This document shows positions 36,021 to 44,270 of a stretch of DNA of 64,000 nucleotides, piece by piece. The notes below the pieces were generated by a model that saw nothing but the letters and a program-made list of their open reading frames with translations, did not search any database and had not been told where the DNA came from. The position numbers and the translations under genes are program-made. This stretch comes from Subtercola lobariae. GTDB taxonomy: Bacteria; Actinomycetota; Actinomycetes; Actinomycetales; Microbacteriaceae. Where the stretch lies: NCBI RefSeq assembly GCF_014640255.1, contig NZ_BMGP01000003.1, forward strand, positions 310,001 to 374,000, given 5' to 3'. The stretch's first letter is position 1. Each line of letters begins with the position of its first letter.

Positions 36021-36766
36021 ACGTCGAGCTCGGGGTCGTCGCTGAGCTCACCCATGGTCGCGACGCGCACGGCACCGTCGACGAGCGTGACCGTCCAGAC
36101 GCTGCCGCGGCCCACTACACGCAGCGGGCCGTCGCCCACGATGAGCGCCGTGTGTTCGTCGATGGCCACCCCGCTGTCGGTCAGGCCGGCCTCGGTGGCA
36201 GCGATCAGCCGCGAAAGCGTGCCCCACTGCGCCGCGTGCACATCGACGGCGAGGTCGATGAGGCCGATGCCTTCGCCCAGAGTGATTTCGTCGAGGTCTT
36301 CAGAGGCCTCCTGCGGCGACACCTCGACCTCGCCGATCTTCCAGCCGCCGAGAAGGGCCTGCTCTGAAGCAATAGCTGCTCCGGCCGAGAAGCCGAGATA
36401 CGGCACGCCCGCTGAAACCTGGCGCCGAATCTCGTCGAACGCGGGAGCAAGGCTGTCGCGGTAGGCCGGGGTGAGGCCGCCCCAGACCAGAATGCCGTGC
36501 GAGCCCACGAGCACCCGCGGGTCGACCAACCTCCCTTCGGCGAGCAGCACAGGAACGGGCTCGAACTCGGTGATCAGGTCGAGCGCGGCCCGCAGCTCGG
36601 CGTACTTCTCAGGCGCGTCGCCGTCGCGCACGAGAACGATCACAACGCGCGGGCCCTCGAGCCGGCCCTCTCGCAGGGCCAATTCGGCGGCCTCAGAGAG
36701 AAATTCGCGGTAGACCGCTCCGTCGTCTTCGGGCGGCCAGCCGCCGCCCACCAGATGGATGCCCAC
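36017..36766 (-). CDS. Peptidase S51-like / type 1 glutamine amidotransferase-like protein
   Basis: 249 residues from the GTG at 36766 ([15 protein letters not shown]). The nucleophile elbow [12 protein letters not shown] (Ser) and an early GGG turn fit dipeptidase-E/cyanophycinase-like S51 hydrolases. An ATG at 36823 would add 19 residues but would overlap the upstream gene by 46 bp, so I prefer the GTG. It overlaps ung by four bases and probably belongs to one operon with it. Substrate unknown. Confidence 0.8.
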   Translation of the reverse strand: MGIHLVGGGWPPEDDGAVYREFLSEAAELALREGRLEGPRVVIVLVRDGDAPEKYAELRAALDLITEFEPVPVLLAEGRLVDPRVLVGSHGILVWGGLTPAYRDSLAPAFDEIRRQVSAGVPYLGFSAGAAIASEQALLGGWKIGEVEVSPQEASEDLDEITLGEGIGLIDLAVDVHAAQWGTLSRLIAATEAGLTDSGVAIDEHTALIVGDGPLRVVGRGSVWTVTLVDGAVRVATMGELSDDPELDV

Positions 36767-36777
36767 GCCGACCGAAC

Positions 36778-37362
36778 TCAGACCGATACGGGCGGGTGCG
36801 CCGACCAGGGAAAGACGATCCACCGATCGGTCTTGCGCCAGTAGAAGTCGGGCTCGATCACCGAGCGTGGCTTCGAATACAGCGTGGCGGTTTTCACGAT
36901 GACGCCGATTTTCGTAAGCAACCCCACCACCAGCGCCAACGTGCGGCCCGAGTCGGCGACGTCGTCGACGAGCAAGATGTTCTTGCCGATCAGTGCAGTG
37001 TTGTCGAGCATGGGCGGCAGGATGATCGGCTCAGGCAACGTCGTCTCGATATCGCTGTAGAACTCCACATTGAGACTGCCGCAGCTCTTCGTGCCCGTTG
37101 CGTAGGCGAGCGCACCCGCGGGCAGCAGGCCACCGCGCGCAATCGCAATGACGAAATCGGGTACGAACCCGCTCTCGAGCACACTCGTCGCGAGCACTCG
37201 AGATGCCTCGCCGAACTCCAGCCAGCCGAGCACTTCGCGTTCAGGCGTGACCGAATCGACTGAATCGACTACCTCGACTGAATCGACTGCCTCGACTGAA
37301 TCGACTGCCTCGACTGAATCGACATCAACGGTGTTCTCTGTGACTTCTGCACTCTCGGCCAT
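36778..37362 (-). CDS. Phosphoribosyltransferase family protein with repetitive N-terminus
   Basis: 194 residues. The PRPP-binding motif is NILLVDDVADSGRTLALV, with IAIARGGLLPAGALAYA upstream, as in hypoxanthine/xanthine-guanine-type PRTases. The first 38 residues are an acidic in-frame repeat (DSVEAVDSVEAVDSVEV) with no counterpart in the family. No GTG or ATG occurs just before the core (VTPEREV is coded by GTC), so the repeat is probably translated. Substrate base not determined. Confidence 0.88.
   Translation of the reverse strand: MAESAEVTENTVDVDSVEAVDSVEAVDSVEVVDSVDSVTPEREVLGWLEFGEASRVLATSVLESGFVPDFVIAIARGGLLPAGALAYATGTKSCGSLNVEFYSDIETTLPEPIILPPMLDNTALIGKNILLVDDVADSGRTLALVVGLLTKIGVIVKTATLYSKPRSVIEPDFYWRKTDRWIVFPWSAHPPVSV
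37261..37325. repeat. 18-bp in-frame tandem repeat in the PRTase gene
   Basis: Three units of TGAATCGACTGCCTCGAC (37261, 37279, 37297; one base differs in the first), plus a partial fourth, encode the repeated VDSVEA hexapeptide on the minus strand. Confidence 0.85.
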
Positions 37363-37441
37363 TCGACTACGGTACCGGTTTACCCGGCATTTCGAAGCCC
37401 CGCAGCTTTCGTTTGCCTTCGGTTCGTCTTCTCAGTCGCCC

Positions 37442-38236
37442 TCAGCCTTTAGCCGTCAGCGGGCCGCGGTGCACTTTGTATGCTGCCGACTGGGCGACCG
37501 GCTTGATGACCACGTAGTCGAGGCTGATGTGCGGCGCGAGTTCGACCATCGAGACGATGGTCTCGGCCACGTCGTCACCGGTCAGCGGATTCGGCACGTT
37601 GGCGTACACGGCATCGGCCGCAGCCTGGTCGCCTTTCAGCCGGTTGAGCGAGAACTCTTCGGTGTGCACCATGCCCGGCGCGATCTCGAGCACACGGATC
37701 GGTTCGCCGCTCAGCTCGAGTCGCAGAACGTCGAGCGCAGCGGCGATGGCGAACTTCGCGGCGTTGTAACCGCCGCCCTTCTCATAGGCGATATGGCCGG
37801 CGATAGAAGTCACCGTGAGAATGTCGGCCACGGCGGTGCCTGTCTCCGCGCCACGAACCGAGTCGCGTAACAGGGGTAGAAGGGCGGTGATGACTCGTTT
37901 GACGGCGATGACGTTGATTTCGTACATCCACCGCCAGTCGTCGGGGTCGCCCGCTTCGACGGTGTCGAGGCCTGCGGCACCCCCGGCATTGTTGATAAGA
38001 GTACTGACGCCGCCGGTTTCGGCGAGGTAGCTCGCCAGAGCATCCACATCGGCCTGCTTCGTGAGGTCGGCGACGAAAGAGGAGGCGCCGGTCTCGTCGG
38101 CGAGCGCCTTCAGGCGGTCTTCGCGGCGGGCCACGCCCACCACCTGCCAGCCGTGCGCGCGAAGCACCCGCACTGTCGCTTCGCCGATGCCCGAACTTGC
38201 CCCTGTGACGACTGCGCGCCTGGAATTCTCTGCCAT
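37442..38236 (-). CDS. Short-chain dehydrogenase/reductase (YdfG-like)
   Basis: 264-residue classical SDR. NADP-binding VVTGASSGIGEATVRV with ARRED after beta-2, NNAGG, catalytic Ser in TVTSIAGHIAYEKGG and YNAAK. The C-terminal IAPGMVHTEEFSLNRLKGD resembles NADP-dependent 3-hydroxy acid (serine) dehydrogenases such as YdfG. Single gene, divergent from metY. Confidence 0.9.
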   Translation of the reverse strand: MAENSRRAVVTGASSGIGEATVRVLRAHGWQVVGVARREDRLKALADETGASSFVADLTKQADVDALASYLAETGGVSTLINNAGGAAGLDTVEAGDPDDWRWMYEINVIAVKRVITALLPLLRDSVRGAETGTAVADILTVTSIAGHIAYEKGGGYNAAKFAIAAALDVLRLELSGEPIRVLEIAPGMVHTEEFSLNRLKGDQAAADAVYANVPNPLTGDDVAETIVSMVELAPHISLDYVVIKPVAQSAAYKVHRGPLTAKG

Positions 38237-38370
38237 GTTCTCAACGCTAGCCGAGATCGAGGCACCGCTTCGTTACCCCGTGTTTCGGCACTTGTTGACC
38301 GCGCTGGCGGGGCTGCCTACTGTTGCCGTAGTTCACCCGCGATTTCTCGTCAGACCAAAGGAATACTCTC

Positions 38371-39696
38371 ATGACCGACAACTCCGCCGACTGGCAGTTC
38401 GAGACCAAACAGATTCACTCGGGCGCCGCTCCAGACCCCGTCACCAACGCCCGTGCGACACCGATCTATCAGACCACCTCCTACGTCTTCAACGACGCCG
38501 ACCACGCGAAGAACCTGTTCGCTCTCGCCGAGTTCGGCAACATCTACACCCGCATTCAGAACCCCACCCAGAACGTTGTCGAAGAGCGCGTTGCAGCACT
38601 CGAAGGCGGAACAGCAGCGCTGCTGGTCGCCTCGGGCCAGGCCGCCGAGACCTTCTCGGTGCTGAACATCGCCCAGGCCGGCGACCACATCGTGTCGAGC
38701 TCGTCGATCTACGGTGGCACGTACAACTTGTTCAAGTACACGCTCGCGAAGCTCGGCATCGAGACCACGTTCGTCGAAAACCAAGACGACGCCGAAGAAT
38801 GGCGCCGCGCGGTTCGCCCGAACACCAAGCTGTTCTTCGCCGAGACCATCGGAAACCCGAAGATCAACATTCTCGACATCGAGCTCGTGTCGGGTGTCGC
38901 GCACGAGAACGGCGTTCCGTTGATCGTCGACAACACCATCGCCACTCCGTACCTGATTCGCCCGTTCGAGCACGGCGCCGACATCGTGGTGCACTCGGCC
39001 ACGAAGTTTCTCGGTGGCCACGGCACCATCATCGGCGGCGTCATCGTCGACGGCGGAAAGTTCAAGTGGAGCGAGAACTCGGAGAAGTTCCCGGGCCTCA
39101 CCACGCCCGACGAGTCGTACCACGGCGTCACCTACACCGAGGCGCTCGGCGACGGCATCGCCTACATCATCAAGGCTCGCGTGCAGTTGCTGCGCGACCT
39201 CGGCTCGTCAATCGCTCCGGCGAGCGCCTGGCAGCTCATCCAGGGCATTGAGACGCTGTCTCTGCGCATCGAGCGCCACGTGCAGAACGCCCAAGAGGTC
39301 GCCGAATGGCTCGACAGCCACGACGACGTCGCCGCGGTGTACTACGCCGGTCTGCCGTCGAGCCCCTGGTACGGCGCCGCGAACAAGTACGCGCCCAAGG
39401 GTGTCGGTGCGGTGCTGTCGTTCGAGCTGAAGGGCGGTGTCGATGCCGGTCGTGCGCTGGTCAACAACCTCAGCTTGTTCTCGCACTTGGCCAACATCGG
39501 CGACGTTCGCTCGCTCGTGATTCACCCCGCCTCCACCACGCACTCCCAGCTCACCCCCGAGCAGCAGCTGACCTCTGGCGTCACGCCGGGCCTGGTTCGC
39601 CTGTCGGTCGGGCTCGAGAACATCGACGACATCAAGGCCGACCTTGCCGGCGGCCTCGCTGCGGCTCGTGAGGTTGCTCGCGCGAACGCGCTCTAA
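38371..39696 (+). CDS. metY: O-acetylhomoserine sulfhydrylase
   Basis: PLP enzyme that makes homocysteine directly from O-acetylhomoserine and sulfide. At 441 residues it has the longer MetY length rather than the MetB length. It starts FETKQIHSGAAPDPVTNA, has the PLP lysine K212 in VHSATKFLGGHG, and the C-terminal IGDVRSLVIHPASTTHSQ. AAAGGA precedes the ATG. It works with metX downstream. No SAM riboswitch fold was recognised in the 134-bp leader. Confidence 0.97.
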   Translation: MTDNSADWQFETKQIHSGAAPDPVTNARATPIYQTTSYVFNDADHAKNLFALAEFGNIYTRIQNPTQNVVEERVAALEGGTAALLVASGQAAETFSVLNIAQAGDHIVSSSSIYGGTYNLFKYTLAKLGIETTFVENQDDAEEWRRAVRPNTKLFFAETIGNPKINILDIELVSGVAHENGVPLIVDNTIATPYLIRPFEHGADIVVHSATKFLGGHGTIIGGVIVDGGKFKWSENSEKFPGLTTPDESYHGVTYTEALGDGIAYIIKARVQLLRDLGSSIAPASAWQLIQGIETLSLRIERHVQNAQEVAEWLDSHDDVAAVYYAGLPSSPWYGAANKYAPKGVGAVLSFELKGGVDAGRALVNNLSLFSHLANIGDVRSLVIHPASTTHSQLTPEQQLTSGVTPGLVRLSVGLENIDDIKADLAGGLAAAREVARANAL

Positions 39697-39707
39697 GCGA
39701 CGCGCTG

Positions 39708-39772
39708 GACGTTCGACTACGCCTGACGTTCGACTACAGAGCATCAACCACAGAGCAGTAACCACAGAGCAG
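39708..39772. repeat. Paired short direct repeats between metY and metX
   Basis: Two exact copies of GACGTTCGACTAC (39708-39720 and 39725-39737) are followed by two exact copies of AACCACAGAGCAG (39746-39758 and 39760-39772). They lie directly before the terminator-like hairpin. Confidence 0.8.
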
Positions 39773-39774
39773 GG

Positions 39775-39812
39775 GCGCCCACGTCACGTAACAGTGACGC
39801 GGGCGCTCTTTT
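39775..39812 (+). terminator. Strong terminator-like hairpin in the metY-metX gap
   Basis: GCGCCCACGTCAC pairs with GTGACGCGGGCGC around a short GTAACA loop, with one mismatch, and the stem is followed by TCTTTTCTTT. It ends about 23 bp before the metX ATG. It could be the metY terminator, or an attenuator if metX is read from a promoter before it. Confidence 0.85.
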
Positions 39813-39834
39813 CTTTGGCCAGAATGGAAGAACC

Positions 39835-41040
39835 ATGGACTGGCAGATATCTGAAGACACCGTACCGAGCGATTTCATCACCGATGCGCAGATCCGGTCG
39901 ATCATGGGCAAGCCCCCGGCGACGGGTGCCTGGCGCGACGGCGACCCGGTAGGCAACCGCCAGTTCGCCCACATCGGCGACGTCAGCTTCGAGAGCGGTG
40001 GGTTCGTCGCCGACGTTCGCATAGCGTACGAGACGTTCGGCACGCTGAACGCGGCCGGCGACAACGCGATACTCGTGGCGCACGCTCTCACGGGCGACTC
40101 GCACCTGGCCGGAGCGGCCGGCCCCGGGCATCCGACAGCCGGCTGGTGGGGCGGAATCGTGGGCTCTGGCCTTGCGCTCGACACCGACCGGTACTTCGTG
40201 GTCGCACCCAACATGCTCGGCAGCTGCCAGGGGTCGACCGGGCCCGCGTCGCTCGACGGTGACGGCGAGGAATGGGGCATCCGGTTTCCGTACACGAGCA
40301 TTCGCGATCAGGTGCGCGCGCAGCACGGCGTGATGGAGCATCTCGGCATCACGCGCTGGGCGGCCATCGTGGGCGGCTCGATGGGCGGTATGCAGGTGCT
40401 CGAATGGGGCGTCGAGTACCCCGACGAGGCGGAGCGGCTGGCGATCATCGCCGCTCCCCCGATTTCGAGTGCAGACCAGATCGCTTTGAACTCGGTGCAG
40501 ATCGAGGCGATTCGCGCCGACCCGCTGTACCGGCACGGGTCGTACTACAACGCGAAAGACGGTGAGGGGCCGCATTCAGGGTTGGCGCTGGCCAGGCGCA
40601 TGGCCCTGCTGAACTACCGGAGCCCCACCGAGCTGAACGACCGCTTCGAGCGGAGCTGGCAGAGCGGAATCAGCCCGCTCGGGCACGGCGGCCGATTCGC
40701 GGTGGAGTCGTACCTCGACTTTCACGGCAACAAGTTCACGAGACGCTTTGACGCCAATGCCTATATCACGCTCGTCGAGGCGATGAATTCGCACGACGTG
40801 GGGCGCGGCCGGGGCGGCGTCATCGAGGCGCTTCGCCGAGTCACCGCGCGTTCACTGATCATCGGAATCGACAGCGACCGGCTGTTTCCGGTACCCGACC
40901 AGCAGGTCATCGCGAAGTACATTTCGAGCAACATCGACGGCGATGAGGCCACCGTGATCACATCGCGGTTCGGCCATGACGGCTTCTTGATCGAGTACGA
41001 CGCGGTGTCGAACGAGCTGGTGCGGCTGCTCGCAACCTGA
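39835..41040 (+). CDS. metX: Homoserine O-acetyltransferase
   Basis: Alpha/beta-hydrolase-fold enzyme that acetylates homoserine with acetyl-CoA, feeding MetY. 401 residues. Nucleophile Ser182 in IVGGSMGGMQVLEW, oxyanion region NMLGSCQGSTGP, and the C-terminal His in SRFGHDGFLIEYD. GGAAG lies 7 nt before the ATG. It draws homoserine from the hom gene of the threonine operon elsewhere in the window. Confidence 0.96.
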   Translation: MDWQISEDTVPSDFITDAQIRSIMGKPPATGAWRDGDPVGNRQFAHIGDVSFESGGFVADVRIAYETFGTLNAAGDNAILVAHALTGDSHLAGAAGPGHPTAGWWGGIVGSGLALDTDRYFVVAPNMLGSCQGSTGPASLDGDGEEWGIRFPYTSIRDQVRAQHGVMEHLGITRWAAIVGGSMGGMQVLEWGVEYPDEAERLAIIAAPPISSADQIALNSVQIEAIRADPLYRHGSYYNAKDGEGPHSGLALARRMALLNYRSPTELNDRFERSWQSGISPLGHGGRFAVESYLDFHGNKFTRRFDANAYITLVEAMNSHDVGRGRGGVIEALRRVTARSLIIGIDSDRLFPVPDQQVIAKYISSNIDGDEATVITSRFGHDGFLIEYDAVSNELVRLLAT

Positions 41041-41116
41041 CGTGTTGCGACCTATCGGTAACATCGAGTCAGTGCTACCGCGTGCGCGATGAGGAGTCAG
41101 TGATGAGGCATCAACG

Positions 41117-42259
41117 ATGAAGCATCAAGAACCACTTCTCGGCACGGCTGCGTGGCTCGAGGGAACGGTCTTCACCGTTTCGTCGTTCGCGTGCCTTGCG
41201 ATCGCCGGCGGGGTGCCTATTTTCACTTTTCTGATCGCCGTCGTTCTGTACCTGGTGATGCTGTTTTCGTACTTCATGCTGGGGCGGTCGCCCTCGTCGT
41301 GGTGGATTGTCATCACCACCGTCATCGGGCTCTCGATCAGCCTATTGCTCGGCACGTTGAGCGGCGAGAATCCGTCGGTGCTCAGCGCCATTCTGCTCGT
41401 CTCAGGCGGCGGGCTCGGCGCCATGGCGATCGTGCTGCAAGGCACTGCGGCGGGCCGGGCGTACTTGGTGCTGATGTTCGTGGCGAATCTTGCGGTGACG
41501 CTGCCGTTCATGAAGGGCGGTGACGTCACTCAGGCACTGACCATCTTCATCGTGGGCTGGTCGGTGAACGTGATGGTCGGAATCTGGGTCAACGACAGCG
41601 TCAAACGCGCCAGAGCCCGAATCGCCCGGCTCGGCACTGCACATCAAGCCGAACGGCGAGCCAGCGAAATCGAAGCACAACGCCGGCAGAGCGCTCGACT
41701 GATGCACGACACCGTGCTCGCCACTCTCACGCTGCTTGCGCATTCCGGCCGAGGAGTCGACCCCGAAGCCTTGCGAGTACAAGCTGCAGAAGACGCCGTG
41801 CTGCTGCGGCAACTTCGGCTGGGCGAGACACCGGCACCACGGGCATCCGGTGCCTACAATCTCAAAGCCGACGACGTGGTGGGGGTCACCGACAATATTC
41901 GGGCACTGCAAGACCGATTCGCGCGACGCGGTTTGACCGTGCATTGGCACGGCGCCGGCGACGTGACCCTGCCGCCCGTGGTGCGAAGCGCCTTTCTGCT
42001 CTCGCTCGGCGAATGCCTCGAGAACGTCAGACGGCATTCGGGCGTCGACCAAGCCGATGTGACCATTTCACAGGATGCCGCGGGAGTGCGCGCCATGGTC
42101 ACCGACTCGGGAGTCGGATTCGACACGGCCGACGTGGCGAGCGGGCGACTCGGCATCACCGAATCGGTGGTGGCTCGCATTCGAGATGTGGGCGGCAACG
42201 CGCGCATCTTCTCGGCGCCAGGTGCCGGCACGACGGTGGTTCTGGAGGTGCCCCGATGA
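41117..42259 (+). CDS. NarL/DesK-type sensor histidine kinase
   Basis: 380 residues: six membrane helices (about 15-155) without a sizable external sensor domain, a coiled-coil linker (RARARIARL to AQRRQSARL), a HisKA_3-like H box with His197 in ARLMHDTVLATL, and an ATPase domain with Asn303 in LGECLENVRRHSG and Asp330 in DSGVGFD. The signal is probably sensed in the membrane. Its stop overlaps the next ATG (ATGA). The likely target is the LuxR-type regulator at 43563. Confidence 0.92.
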   Translation: MKHQEPLLGTAAWLEGTVFTVSSFACLAIAGGVPIFTFLIAVVLYLVMLFSYFMLGRSPSSWWIVITTVIGLSISLLLGTLSGENPSVLSAILLVSGGGLGAMAIVLQGTAAGRAYLVLMFVANLAVTLPFMKGGDVTQALTIFIVGWSVNVMVGIWVNDSVKRARARIARLGTAHQAERRASEIEAQRRQSARLMHDTVLATLTLLAHSGRGVDPEALRVQAAEDAVLLRQLRLGETPAPRASGAYNLKADDVVGVTDNIRALQDRFARRGLTVHWHGAGDVTLPPVVRSAFLLSLGECLENVRRHSGVDQADVTISQDAAGVRAMVTDSGVGFDTADVASGRLGITESVVARIRDVGGNARIFSAPGAGTTVVLEVPR

Positions 42260-43536
42260 GCGAGCATCCGGTGCTGAAAAGTGCGCAACCGAGCACGAAG
42301 AGCGAGCCCGACGAGGCGAGCACCGGGCTGCTGACACGGTTGGTGCGCGCCCGAACGCTCGGCCCAGAAGCGCTCGAGGCGTTGCGCAAAGACATGGCAA
42401 GCGATTCGCGTATCGGAATCGGGTACCTCGGGGTGGGCGCCATCGTGGCCGCGGTGATTCTGAGCGTGCGCGGGCTCGCGATCTTCATCTTCGATTGGGG
42501 GCTGTACCCGAACCCGTGGTTGACGCTGATCGCCTGGATCGTCGTGGCAATCGCCCTCACCGGCGCCGTTCTCATCGCCAACGCACACGGCAGTCATCTG
42601 CCCACGCCGGCGTTCATTGTGATGCTGGTGCTGCTCGGTGCGGCGGTGATTCTCGACGTGGTGTCAGCGGGCGGGTTCGCCACGGCGGTGCCAGAAGTCA
42701 CCGTCATCGTGGGCGCCGGCGCCGCACTGCTCGCCCTCGTGGCTTACCGGCCGCTGAACCAGTTGCTGCTCGCGACACTCGTTCTCGCGGCCTTCTTGCT
42801 CGCGGTGACGATCGCCGGTGTGAGTTCGCAGCCGCCGGGCACCCGGCCGCAGATCGAGGTGATCGTTGCGGCCATTGCACCCACACTGATCGGCATCTTG
42901 ATCGTTCGGTCGTTCAGCCGGTTCATCGACCGAGAGCTCGACCGCACGCTGGTGGAGAGCACCCTTTCATCGCCGAGGTTCGGGGTGGGCATCCAGGGGG
43001 CCGATGAACTCGTGCGCCTCGACCAGAGCGCCGAAGAACTGCTCTCAGATGTGGCATCGGGCCGCGTCAGTCTGCCGCTGAACAAACAACAAGCATCGGC
43101 AGCCTCGGCACTGGCCAGCGAGCTGAGGCTGCGCCTCGTGGCCGGTCGGCGGCAGACCTGGCTTCAGCATGCCATCGACGACTCAGAGGTGCTGAGCCCG
43201 ACCGTGACACTGCTCGACCCTGCAGGTCTCGCGGGCTACCTCGAACCCGATCAGCGTGAAGGTCTGTTGTCTGCCGTGTGGCTGATCGCGGCCGCCGCGA
43301 CCCGGCAGCAACCACGCCTGATCATCACAGTGGGGCCGCAGTCAGACCCCTCACCCGGGGCACAACCCGATAGGATTGCGTTTCCGATAGATATTTCTGT
43401 TGAAGGAATACCGAGGCGTCGAGTCGACGTCACGATCTGGGGGGCACTCGATCGGGTTGGGCCGCACATCGAAAGCGGTCGACACGGCAGTCTGCGCTTA
43501 CAGATGAGCGTGCATGTCGACACGCCAGAAACGTAA
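42256..43536 (+). CDS. Membrane protein with kinase-like cytoplasmic region lacking ATPase boxes
   Basis: 426 residues from the ATG at 42256; the frame open upstream is a shadow of the kinase gene. About six membrane helices (55-225) are followed by a soluble part with a helical dimer-type segment (ELVRLDQSAEELLSD, then ASALASELRLRLVAGRRQTWLQ) and a final alpha/beta part ending LRLQMSVHV. The layout copies the neighbouring kinase, but no H, N or G box is seen. It is translationally coupled to the kinase, so it is likely a third component of the pathway. No named family recognised. Confidence 0.8.
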   Translation: MSEHPVLKSAQPSTKSEPDEASTGLLTRLVRARTLGPEALEALRKDMASDSRIGIGYLGVGAIVAAVILSVRGLAIFIFDWGLYPNPWLTLIAWIVVAIALTGAVLIANAHGSHLPTPAFIVMLVLLGAAVILDVVSAGGFATAVPEVTVIVGAGAALLALVAYRPLNQLLLATLVLAAFLLAVTIAGVSSQPPGTRPQIEVIVAAIAPTLIGILIVRSFSRFIDRELDRTLVESTLSSPRFGVGIQGADELVRLDQSAEELLSDVASGRVSLPLNKQQASAASALASELRLRLVAGRRQTWLQHAIDDSEVLSPTVTLLDPAGLAGYLEPDQREGLLSAVWLIAAAATRQQPRLIITVGPQSDPSPGAQPDRIAFPIDISVEGIPRRRVDVTIWGALDRVGPHIESGRHGSLRLQMSVHVDTPET

Positions 43537-43562
43537 GATGAGCACAACGAGAAGGGTCGATC

Positions 43563-44270
43563 ATGTCACCGTCGCATGACAACATTCGATTGGCGATCGT
43601 CGATGACCACCGGATGCTGCTCGGTGCTCTCACCGAGTGGATACGCGGAGCGGCCAGCGACATCAGCATGGTCGCAGCGGTCACGACGTGGCCCGATCTG
43701 CTCACACACCCTGAGTTTCCGGTGGATGTGGTGCTGCTCGACCTCGATCTCAAAGACAACCTGCCTATCTCGGTCAAACTCCGCGCACTGAAGTCAGCCG
43801 GCGTCAAGACCGTGCTGATGAGCACGTACTCCGAGCCCGTGGTCATCCGTGAGGCACTGGCCGCGGGCGCGCTCGGCTACCTTGTGAAGAGCGAAGAAGC
43901 AGACATGATCGTCGAGGCCATTCGTGCCGCGGCGAAGGGCGAACCGTTCATTTCGAGTGAACTCGATCTGGCGCTCAGCGCCCAAGAACTCGGCGGTGCG
44001 CCGAAGCTCAGCGCTCAAGAGCGTCGGGTGATGGCGCTCTACGGCGGCGGTGAGCCCGTGAAGCAGGTCGCTGAACAGCTGAGCATCTCAGAAGAGACGG
44101 CCAAGAGCTACCTCAAGCGCATTCGCGAGAAGTACCGCGTGCTGGGCATCGACGTGGGTACCAAGGTGGCGTTGCGCCGGCGGGCCATTCAAGACGGCCT
44201 GCTGCTGCACGACGATTACCTCGATACGTCGGAGAACACGGCCGAGCCGGCCTCGTCACCGGCCGAATGA
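43563..44270 (+). CDS. NarL/LuxR-type response regulator
   Basis: 235 residues. Receiver domain with acidic pair Asp14-Asp15, phosphorylation site Asp60 in VVLLDLDLKD and Lys109 in LGYLVKS. The C-terminal LuxR-type HTH is LSAQERRVMALYGGGEPVKQ, then LSISEETAKSYLKRIREKY. GAGAAGGG lies before the ATG. It follows the coupled kinase and kinase-like genes by 26 bp, completing the module. Its 3' end overlaps the convergent MFS gene by 55 bp. Confidence 0.94.
   Translation: MSPSHDNIRLAIVDDHRMLLGALTEWIRGAASDISMVAAVTTWPDLLTHPEFPVDVVLLDLDLKDNLPISVKLRALKSAGVKTVLMSTYSEPVVIREALAAGALGYLVKSEEADMIVEAIRAAAKGEPFISSELDLALSAQELGGAPKLSAQERRVMALYGGGEPVKQVAEQLSISEETAKSYLKRIREKYRVLGIDVGTKVALRRRAIQDGLLLHDDYLDTSENTAEPASSPAE

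Noticed and set aside
38237-38370. SAM riboswitch upstream of metY
   Set aside because: No conserved SAM-I, SAM-II or SAM-IV core or multi-helix junction could be drawn in the 134-bp leader.
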